Part shown: positions 4,712 through 10,162 of the stretch, piece after piece
Position numbering within the stretch: position 1 is the stretch's first letter
How the letters are laid out: each line of letters opens with the position of its first letter
NCBI GenBank assembly: GCA_046727955.1
Contig: JBKPDO010000426.1
Location: 1 to 10,162, forward strand
DNA: 10,162 bases
Source: DASVXQ01 sp046727955
Lineage (GTDB): Bacteria > Actinomycetota > CALGFH01
Reading direction: 5' to 3'
Translations under genes and position numbers: made by a program
Notes under the pieces: model-generated
Told to the model about the DNA's origin: nothing
Databases searched by the model: none
What the model saw: the letters and a program-made list of their open reading frames with translations, nothing else

Positions 4712-6486
4712 GCCATCGTCCGGACGGCAGGCGCGGCCGGGGCCGCAAGACCGACCCGGCCGAGGAGACCGCGACCTGGCTGTTGGAGATGGAGCAGCAG
4801 GCCGAGGGGGAGGGGGAGGACGAGGAGGACTGGGCACAGCAGCTTCGCAGCACGCGCGCAGCTTCCGCCTCGAGCGGCCAGTTCCCCGCCGTGCCAGTGG
4901 ACGGCCCTGCCGGTGTCCCTCCCGCGGCTCCTCCGGCTCCTGGGACCTCTCCGGCCCGCGCGCCCCTCGGCGAGGCGCCACTCGGCGAGTATGGGGGCGC
5001 GGGGGCGGCACCGGTGCACCCGCCGCTCGCCGGCCGCTACCGGCCGGCCGGCGGACTCCCCCTACGGCCAGCCGCCACCCCGCCGCCATCGCCTCCACAA
5101 CCCGCACCACCGCCACCGTCTCAATCCGTGGCACCGCCCCCACCACCTTCACGCCCATCACCTTCCCCTCCCCCTCCATCACCGCCTCCATCCGTCGCCA
5201 CCGCTGATCCCGCCGCGGCCGCATGGTCGTGGGAGACAGGGGCCTCGTCGGCGGACCACGGGGTCGGGACAGGGGCCGCTGCGTACGCGCCGCCGCCGAT
5301 GGCATGGGAGCCGGGCGTGCAGGAGCACCCGCAGGCTCCGCCAGACCCCCGGTTCGCGGCGCCGGCGCCGTGGGAGCCGGACGACTCGGCGTCCGCCGCC
5401 CCGGCGCAGGAGCCGCAGCCCTGGGACACGGCGGCCGATCCCGAGCATTGGGGCGGCGCCTGGCCGTTCGAGGAGTCGACGCAGTCCTGGGAGCCCGACG
5501 ACCGCTCCTGGCTGTGGCCCACGCAGGAGGCACCCCCCAACACCGGGAGCTGGGAGGCAGCGGACCCGTCGCTTGGGCAGGAGGACCGCTGGGGGACCCC
5601 TACGGGTCAGCCCGGTCAGCCCGGTCAGCCCGCCGCCTACCAGAGTGGGCGATGGGCCGCGACCCCGGGTAGCACCGGCCTGCCACCGGCTGCCGCGGCT
5701 CCGCACCCCGACCCGGCGGCGTGGGACGCGGGCGAGACCAGTGGGCAGATCTACAGCTATCCGGATTCCGGTGACCTCTCGGCGTTCGGCGGCGGCGAAC
5801 AGGGCTCCGGCTACTCCACCGGACCGATCGGGGCAGGCCCCGCGGCATCAGGCCCTGCAGCATCGGCATCGGGCGCTGTGGCGACGGGCGCGGAGCCGGC
5901 ATACGGATACGCCAGCCCGTCGGCAGCGCCCTGGTACCAGGGCGCTGCGCCCCAAGATCCGCAAGGGCTCCAGTGGTCCCAAGGGGCTCACGAGGCCCAA
6001 GGCGTTACTCCCGGCGGCGCCGCGGCGGCGCCGGGATCACAGGCCTGGGCCGGCGGGTCGGGATCACAGCCGTGGGCCGACCCGCCGGCCCAAGCCTGGT
6101 ACGAAGATGAGCCGCCGCGGCCTTACGAGCCGCCGGGACCCTACGAGCCGCCGGGACCCTACGAGCCGCCGGGACCCTACGAGCCGCCGGGACCCTACGA
6201 GCTCACGAGCGTGCTGGAGGGCGAAGACGAGCAGGTGGTCCGGCTGGGGCGGGCGGTGGACGATCCGGACGGCAGGGGTCCGTCGATGGTTGGTGGGCGC
6301 GCGCAACCGGGCCGCAGCCTGCGGACGGGTGAGGCGCGCCGGCTCCAGCCGACCGGCGAGCACCGCCAGCGGCGCTCGAACTGGCCGCGGGTGGTCGCGC
6401 TGATCTCGTGGATCGTCCTCCTCATGGTGGTGTGCTGGTTCTACCTCTTCCCCTGGCTGGAGGGCATCCTCCCGGAGAACTTCTGA
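4708..6486 (+). CDS. Unrecognised Pro/Trp-rich low-complexity protein with one C-terminal membrane segment
   Basis: The 592-residue protein starts at a GTG that overlaps the sortase stop (GTGA, 4708-4711), implying translational coupling. Order: basic start with HRPDGRRGRGRK, an acidic helix rich in Glu (about 17-45), a Pro/Ser tract (about 126-166), a long disordered part with 19 Trp residues mostly in small W-E-P-D-like blocks (about 170-470), four perfect PYEPPG repeats (472-495 plus PYE), an acidic then basic stretch, LQPTG at 546-550, RQRR, and a single membrane helix at about 562-583, ending EGILPENF. No signal peptide is present. The Arg-rich flank before the helix suggests a cytoplasmic N-terminus and a tail-anchored or bitopic protein. 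No enzymatic domain is visible. I do not recognise the family; a sortase-associated scaffold is possible but is inference. Reading-frame continuity with the sortase-coupled start and the clean C-terminal helix support it being real. Confidence 0.8.
   Translation: MSHRPDGRRGRGRKTDPAEETATWLLEMEQQAEGEGEDEEDWAQQLRSTRAASASSGQFPAVPVDGPAGVPPAAPPAPGTSPARAPLGEAPLGEYGGAGAAPVHPPLAGRYRPAGGLPLRPAATPPPSPPQPAPPPPSQSVAPPPPPSRPSPSPPPPSPPPSVATADPAAAAWSWETGASSADHGVGTGAAAYAPPPMAWEPGVQEHPQAPPDPRFAAPAPWEPDDSASAAPAQEPQPWDTAADPEHWGGAWPFEESTQSWEPDDRSWLWPTQEAPPNTGSWEAADPSLGQEDRWGTPTGQPGQPGQPAAYQSGRWAATPGSTGLPPAAAAPHPDPAAWDAGETSGQIYSYPDSGDLSAFGGGEQGSGYSTGPIGAGPAASGPAASASGAVATGAEPAYGYASPSAAPWYQGAAPQDPQGLQWSQGAHEAQGVTPGGAAAAPGSQAWAGGSGSQPWADPPAQAWYEDEPPRPYEPPGPYEPPGPYEPPGPYEPPGPYELTSVLEGEDEQVVRLGRAVDDPDGRGPSMVGGRAQPGRSLRTGEARRLQPTGEHRQRRSNWPRVVALISWIVLLMVVCWFYLFPWLEGILPENF
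5605..5631 (+). repeat. Three copies of a 9-bp unit (Gly-Gln-Pro)
   Basis: ggtcagccc is repeated perfectly at 5605-5613, 5614-5622 and 5623-5631, coding GQP three times inside the Trp-rich protein. Confidence 0.85.
6124..6201 (+). repeat. 18-bp minisatellite coding PYEPPG
   Basis: tacgagccgccgggaccc is present in four identical copies (6124-6141, 6142-6159, 6160-6177, 6178-6195) plus a 6-bp partial copy to 6201. The unit is a multiple of three, so copy-number change keeps the frame. Identity of all copies at silent positions indicates recent expansion by slippage. Confidence 0.95.
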
Positions 6487-6532
6487 GCGGGGGCCGCCAG
6501 TCGAGGGTTGCGGTGCCACTCCAGCGGGGAGA

Positions 6533-6562
6533 TTGTCCGAACAGCAGTTGGCAGCGGATACT
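6533..6562 (+). promoter_or_regulatory. Candidate promoter before the acyl-CoA ligase
   Basis: In the 158-bp gap after the Trp-rich gene, TTGTCC (6533-6538) and GATACT (6557-6562) are 18 bp apart, matching the -35 and -10 consensus at about 3 and 4 positions. It would place transcription about 75 bp before the ligase start. The gap itself makes an independent promoter plausible; the match is weak. Confidence 0.35.
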
Positions 6563-6644
6563 TGAGGGTCGTTGCACGTGCCCGCTGCGAGACTCGATCG
6601 AGATCCAGTGGGAGCCCCGCGCTGACCTGGAGGTGGGACCCATC

Positions 6645-8348
6645 ATGGTCGAGGTCGCGACGCCATGGCTGGACAGCTATCCCCCTGGCGTGCCCGAGCA
6701 CGTCGAGGTCCCCCAGGTCAACCTCGCTCGATTGCTCGCCGACGCCGTCCGCGAGTACCCACACGCGCCCGCGATGCATTTCGAGGGCCGCACGACCTCA
6801 TACGCCGAGCTTGCCGACCAGGCCTGGCGCTTCGCCGGCACCCTGGCTGAGCTGGGCGTGACCAAGGGCAGCAGGGTCGGCCTGCTCCTGCCCAACTGCC
6901 CTCAGGCGGTGGTCGCGCTGTTCGCCGCCTTCCGGCTCGGCGCCGTGGTGGTGCAGAACAACCCCCTCTACACCGAGCGCGAGCTGGAGCATCAGCTCGG
7001 TGATGCCGGGGTCGAGGTGCTGGTCTGCCTCGACCCCGTCTACCAGCGGGTCAAGGCGGTGCGCGAGCGTGTCGGCATCCGCGAGGTGATCGTCACCTCG
7101 GTGCTCGACGAGCTGCCGGCGGTCAAGCGCGCGCTCGCCCCCTACACCAGGCGTGGCCGGAGCGCCAGCGCCGGCATCGGCAGGGAAGAGCCCGTGCGCC
7201 GCTGGCGTGAGCTGCTGCGGCAGCGCACCGAGAGCGCGCCGGAGGCCGACGTCGACCCGGCCACCGACGTCGCCATGTTGCAGTATACCGGCGGCACCAC
7301 CGGCGTGCCCAAGGGCGTCATGCTCAGCCACGCCAACCTCGTCGCCAACGTCGAGCAGATCCGCGCATGGCTCCCCGACGCCGACCCCGGCCACGAGATC
7401 ATGATGGCGGTCCTGCCGTTCTTCCACGCCTACGGCTTGACCGTAGGCCTGCTGCTCGGCGTGCGCCTGCGTGCCGCCCTGGTGATCCTGCCCCGTTTCG
7501 AGCTGCCGCAGGTCATGGCCGCGATCGACCACTACCGGCCGACGCTGTTCCCGGGCGTGCCCACCATGTACGTCGCCATCAACCGCGCCGTCGCCAGGGG
7601 CGGCCACGACCTCTCCAGCATCAAGGCGTGCATCTCCGGTGCGGCGCCGCTGCCGGCGGAGGTGGCCGAGCGCTTCGAGCGCTTCTCGGGCGGGCGCCTG
7701 GTCGAGGGCTATGGCCTCTCCGAGACCTCACCGGTGGTGACCGTCAACCCGATCTACGGCAAGCGCAAGGCTGGGACCATCGGCATGCCGCTCCCCGACA
7801 CGCTGGCGCGGGTCGCCGACTCGGAGGACCCGAGCCGCACGCTCCCTTCCGGCGAGAGGGGCGAGCTGGCGGTCCGCGGCCCGCAGGTGATGCTCGGCTA
7901 CTGGAACCGCCCCGACGAGAGCGCCGAGGTGCTGCGGGACGGCTGGCTGCTCACCGGGGACATCGCAGTGACGGACGAGGAAGGCTACTTCACCATCGTC
8001 GACCGCAAGAAGGACCTGATCATCTCCAGTGGGTACAACGTCTACCCGCGCGAGGTGGAGGGGGTGCTCTACGAGCACCCCAAGGTGCAGGAGGTGTCCG
8101 TGGCCGGCGTGCCAGACCCCTACCGGGGTGAGATGGTCAAGGCCTTCGTGGTCCTGCGAAAGGGCGAGGCGGCGAGCACCGAGGAGCTGCGCGAGTTCGC
8201 CAAGTCCAGGCTGGCCGCCTACAAGGTGCCGCGGGCGGTGGAGTTCCGTACGGAGCTGCCCAAGAACATGGTGGGCAAGGTCCTGCGGCGCGCCCTGGTC
8301 GAGGAGGACCGCGCCAGGGCCGGGGAGACGAAGGCGGCGGCGCCATGA
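6645..8348 (+). CDS. Long-chain acyl-CoA synthetase (AMP-forming, FadD-like)
   Basis: The 567-residue enzyme belongs to the ANL adenylating superfamily and should convert a fatty acid, ATP and CoA to acyl-CoA through an acyl-AMP. Visible signatures: the P-loop MLQYTGGTTGVPKG (211-224), the FFHAYG block, VEGYGLSETSPV before the substrate pocket, DGWLLTGDIAVTDEEGYF, the hinge DRKKDLIISSGYNVYPRE, and the catalytic Lys545 in PKNMVGKVLRR. Length is normal for FadD-type ligases (about 550-570). ATG 6645 is chosen for GGAGGT at 6629-6634; the frame is open to 6408 but overlaps the previous gene. Its stop overlaps the trpG/pabA start (ATGA), so the two are translated together. A ligase at this place in the trpG-pknB region is not the usual arrangement I know. 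Chain-length preference cannot be read from sequence. Confidence 0.93.
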   Translation: MVEVATPWLDSYPPGVPEHVEVPQVNLARLLADAVREYPHAPAMHFEGRTTSYAELADQAWRFAGTLAELGVTKGSRVGLLLPNCPQAVVALFAAFRLGAVVVQNNPLYTERELEHQLGDAGVEVLVCLDPVYQRVKAVRERVGIREVIVTSVLDELPAVKRALAPYTRRGRSASAGIGREEPVRRWRELLRQRTESAPEADVDPATDVAMLQYTGGTTGVPKGVMLSHANLVANVEQIRAWLPDADPGHEIMMAVLPFFHAYGLTVGLLLGVRLRAALVILPRFELPQVMAAIDHYRPTLFPGVPTMYVAINRAVARGGHDLSSIKACISGAAPLPAEVAERFERFSGGRLVEGYGLSETSPVVTVNPIYGKRKAGTIGMPLPDTLARVADSEDPSRTLPSGERGELAVRGPQVMLGYWNRPDESAEVLRDGWLLTGDIAVTDEEGYFTIVDRKKDLIISSGYNVYPREVEGVLYEHPKVQEVSVAGVPDPYRGEMVKAFVVLRKGEAASTEELREFAKSRLAAYKVPRAVEFRTELPKNMVGKVLRRALVEEDRARAGETKAAAP

Positions 8349-9016
8349 TCGGCGCTGGCCGCACGATCCTGGTTATCGACAACTACGACTCGTTCGTGTT
8401 CAACCTGGTGCAGTACCTCGGCGAGCTGGGGGCGGACACGGTGGTGTGGCGCAACGACGCCGCCACGGTCGAGCAGGCACGGGCGCTTGGCGTCGACGGG
8501 GTGGTGATCTCGCCGGGCCCGGGCCACCCGCGCGACGCGGGCCTGTCGGTCGACGTCGTCCGCGAGCTCGGGGCGAGCCTGCCGATCCTCGGCGTGTGCC
8601 TCGGCCACCAGGTGATCGGCCACGTCTACGGCGGCCGGGTGGTGCGCGCCCCGGAGCTGGTACACGGCAAGACGTCCGAGATCCTCCACGAGGGCGCCGG
8701 GGTGCTCGCCGGCCTGCCGGTGCCGTTCGCCGCGACCCGCTACCACTCGCTGGTGGTGGAGCGCAGCACCCTCCCGGACGAACTGGAGGTTACCGGCTGG
8801 ACCTCCGCCGGCCTCGTCATGGCGCTGCGCCACCGTGCGTACCCGGTCGAGGGCGTGCAGTTCCACCCCGAGTCGGTGCTGACCCGGTGTGGCCGCGAGC
8901 TGCTGGCCAACTGGCTGCGCGCGCTGCCGGCAACGCCGCTGGGCCGGGAACCGGCTCGGGAACCGGCCCGGGAACCGGCCCGGGAACCGGCCCGGGAAGC
9001 CACGCTGTCGCTATAG
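8345..9016 (+). CDS. pabA: Anthranilate / aminodeoxychorismate synthase component II (glutamine amidotransferase)
   Basis: The 223-residue class I glutamine amidotransferase releases ammonia from glutamine for the chorismate-using partner TrpE or PabB, which is not in the window. The family start LVIDNYDSFVFNLVQYLGEL (9-28), the oxyanion strip SPGPGHP, the nucleophile Cys85 in GVCLGHQ, and His174/Glu176 in VQFHPES complete the triad. In actinobacteria the copy beside pknB is called trpG or pabA and may serve both folate and tryptophan; sequence alone does not decide. After the domain ends (about 194) comes an odd tail with four REPA repeats. The ATG overlaps the ligase stop (8345-8348). The stop overlaps that of the convergent pknB. 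Confidence 0.93.
   Translation: MIGAGRTILVIDNYDSFVFNLVQYLGELGADTVVWRNDAATVEQARALGVDGVVISPGPGHPRDAGLSVDVVRELGASLPILGVCLGHQVIGHVYGGRVVRAPELVHGKTSEILHEGAGVLAGLPVPFAATRYHSLVVERSTLPDELEVTGWTSAGLVMALRHRAYPVEGVQFHPESVLTRCGRELLANWLRALPATPLGREPAREPAREPAREPAREATLSL
8945..9001 (+). repeat. 12-bp tandem repeat coding the REPA tail of PabA/TrpG
   Basis: cgggaaccggcy runs as four copies at 8945-8956, 8957-8968, 8969-8980 and 8981-8992 (the first differs only at its last base), then a partial copy to 9001. It encodes REPA four times, followed by REA. The unit contains CCGG and, at joins, GGCCCGGG-like palindromes, so the tract may also fold in RNA just before the shared stop region. Confidence 0.93.
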
Positions 9017-9032
9017 CGTGCTCGAGGGCTTC
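8996..9032. terminator. Imperfect hairpin over the two convergent stop codons
   Basis: GAAGCC (8996-9001) pairs with GGCTTC (9027-9032) and ACGCT (9002-9006) with AGCGT (9015-9019), with a one-sided 7-nt bulge at 9020-9026 and an 8-nt loop. The core CGCTATAGCG (9009-9018) is a perfect 10-bp palindrome holding both stops. No T-run follows on either strand. It could act as a bidirectional terminator for pabA and pknB. Confidence 0.4.
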
Positions 9033-10162
9033 GAGGTGAGCGTGGTCGCCGCCGCCGAGGTGCTGGTGGTCCGCTGAGTCGAGCTCGTCGTGGTCCTGCG
9101 CTCGGTGGTGCTGGTGGTGGCGCGCTCGGTGGTGCTGGTGGTGGTCCGCTGGCTCGAGGTGGTGGACTGCTCAGTGGTGGTCGGCCCGCTCGTCGTCGGC
9201 GCCGCCGTGGTGGTCGGCGCCGTAGTCGGGGGGCTCGTCTGCGACGTCCCCGTGGAGGAGGTGAGCGACCGGGTGATCAGGAAGGCGGCGAAGCCGACGA
9301 TCAGCAGCGCGAGGATCGCGGCCACCACCCATCCAGCCGAGCTGCGGCGCTTTCCGGGGAGTTCCTCGCCGTAGCCCATGGAGCGGTCGCCCGCCATGGT
9401 CGAGCCGGCGTCGAGCACCGTGGTCGGGTTATCGGCGATGCCGGCGGCGCCGAGCGCCTGGGTGGTCTGCGAGGCCAGCGGCACGCCCACCGACAGCGGC
9501 TGCCCGGTCCGCGCCCGTTCCAGGTCCTGGCGCATCTCCAGCGCCGTCTGGTACCGGTCCTCCGGCCGCTTGGCCATCGCCTTCAACGTCACCCGCTCCA
9601 GCGACGCCGGCACGTCCGGGTTCAGCATCCGCGGCGGCGTCGGGTCCTCGCGCACGTGGCGGTAGGCGATCGCCACCGGCGTCGGTCCGGTGAACGGCAC
9701 TTGCCCCGTTAGCATCTCGTACAAGCAGACGCCGAGCGCGTACACGTCGCTGCGCGCATCGACCTCCAGGCCCTGGGCCTGCTCGGGCGCGATGTACTGC
9801 GCCGTGCCGACCACCGCGGCGGTCTGCGTGATCGACGGCACCGCGCTCGCCCGCGCGATGCCAAAGTCCATCACCTTCACCTTGCCATCGGTGGTCAGCA
9901 TCACATTGCCCGGCTTGACGTCCCGGTGCACCACCCCGCGGGCGTGGGCGGCGGAGAGCGCGCTCGCTATGTCCTCGGCGATCTCCGCGGCCCTGGCCCA
10001 GTACAGCGCGCCTTCGGTGCGGATCACGTCCTTGAGGGTGCGGCCGGCGACGTACTCCATGACGATGAACCAGGTGTCGTCCTCGGCGCCGGTGTCGAAG
10101 ACCGCGACGATGTTGGGGTGCGACAGGCTGGCGGCCGCCTGCGCCTCGCGGCGGAAGCGGGC
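9011..10162 (-). CDS. pknB: PknB-like Ser/Thr protein kinase, transmembrane, without PASTA domains (N-terminus outside window)
   Basis: The frame runs in from the right edge and 383 residues are visible. The missing start should carry the Gly-rich loop and the ATP-binding Lys. Seen in order: SHPNIVAVFD, hinge VMEYVAG, catalytic loop HRDVKPGNV, DFG in KVMDFGIARA, activation-loop Thr/Ser with ITQTAAVVGTAQYIAPEQA (the TxT-like region autophosphorylated in M. tuberculosis PknB), DVYALGVCLYEML, and the C-lobe end with RPEDRYQTA. A juxtamembrane linker of about 60 residues and one membrane helix (coded at about 9268-9336) follow. The outside part is an 85-residue tail with 54 Ser/Thr, where orthologs have several PASTA domains that sense muropeptides. 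Synteny with trpG and crgA supports pknB; pknA, pbpA and rodA would be expected to the right. Confidence 0.93.
   Translation of the reverse strand, partial: ARFRREAQAAASLSHPNIVAVFDTGAEDDTWFIVMEYVAGRTLKDVIRTEGALYWARAAEIAEDIASALSAAHARGVVHRDVKPGNVMLTTDGKVKVMDFGIARASAVPSITQTAAVVGTAQYIAPEQAQGLEVDARSDVYALGVCLYEMLTGQVPFTGPTPVAIAYRHVREDPTPPRMLNPDVPASLERVTLKAMAKRPEDRYQTALEMRQDLERARTGQPLSVGVPLASQTTQALGAAGIADNPTTVLDAGSTMAGDRSMGYGEELPGKRRSSAGWVVAAILALLIVGFAAFLITRSLTSSTGTSQTSPPTTAPTTTAAPTTSGPTTTEQSTTSSQRTTTSTTERATTSTTERRTTTSSTQRTTSTSAAATTLTSKPSSTL
9098..9144 (-). repeat. Two copies of a 24-bp unit in the pknB tail
   Basis: The 23-bp sequence at 9098-9120 recurs unchanged at 9122-9144 (period 24). It codes the near-identical octapeptides TTSTTERA and TTSTTERR in the extracellular Thr-rich tail of the kinase, showing in-frame repeat growth there. 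Confidence 0.9.

Noticed and set aside
6124..6201. CRISPR-like regular repeat
   Set aside because: The 18-bp units are directly adjacent without spacers, in frame and code PYEPPG; it is a coding minisatellite.
4913..6403. Second long + frame through the Trp-rich gene (very Arg/His/Pro-rich)
   Set aside because: It is the +1-shifted shadow of the GTG 4708 frame. The chosen frame starts in GTGA overlap with the sortase, has acidic/Trp blocks and ends in a clean membrane helix; the shadow is strongly Arg-biased as expected from GC third-position skew.
3914..9016. Search for an LAxTG or LPxTG sortase substrate in the window
   Set aside because: None found by reading the real frames; only LQPTG in the Trp-rich protein, reported separately with its objections.
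7367..9039. Plus-strand alternative frames (7367-8131 and 8029-9039) within the ligase and pabA
   Set aside because: Arg/Pro-rich shadows of strongly supported enzymes in another frame.

Overview
The window is high-GC DNA from an actinobacterium. The best evidence is gene order: a cyclophilin (ppiA), crgA, an anthranilate/aminodeoxychorismate synthase amidotransferase (trpG/pabA) and a convergent pknB. This is the ppiA-crgA-trpG-pknB neighbourhood known near oriC in Mycobacterium and, with class E sortase genes, in Streptomyces. The species cannot be named from this sequence.

Left end (1-1594): an IS5/IS4-type transposase tail and the IS right end (1 to about 139) abut a beheaded MDR-family dehydrogenase/quinone reductase on the minus strand (127-291), so the IS has broken that gene. 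A roughly 400-bp gene-free stretch follows, then a PhnB-like VOC-fold protein (693-1157), a 48-aa small ORF (1245-1391) and a 203-bp spacer holding an exact actinobacterial DnaA-box 9-mer.

Core block (1595-3909): cyclophilin and a two-TM protein with a desulforedoxin-like Cys knuckle (both +) converge on fmdB and crgA (both -). crgA is divergent from a TlpA-like thioredoxin lipoprotein (+). The crgA-fmdB gap and the crgA-tlpA divergent gap both carry clustered DnaA-box-like 9-mers, which fits an origin-proximal address.

Envelope run (3256-9016, all +): TlpA-like lipoprotein, 4 bp gap, class E sortase, GTGA overlap, a 592-aa Pro/Trp-rich protein with one C-terminal membrane segment that I do not recognise, 158 bp gap, acyl-CoA ligase, ATGA overlap, trpG/pabA. 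The thioredoxin-sortase-Trp-rich protein trio is the most promising candidate for something undescribed: close spacing suggests co-translation, and the third protein carries an LQPTG motif shortly before its membrane segment, although its topology argues against a normal sorting signal.

Right end (9011-10162, -): the 3' two thirds or so of pknB, running off the window. Its extracellular part is an 85-residue Ser/Thr-rich tail instead of PASTA domains. trpG and pknB converge with a 6-bp overlap in which the palindrome CTATAG supplies both stop codons. Several genes (Trp-rich protein, trpG tail, pknB tail) carry in-frame tandem repeats that are near-perfect at DNA level, pointing to recent slippage expansion.
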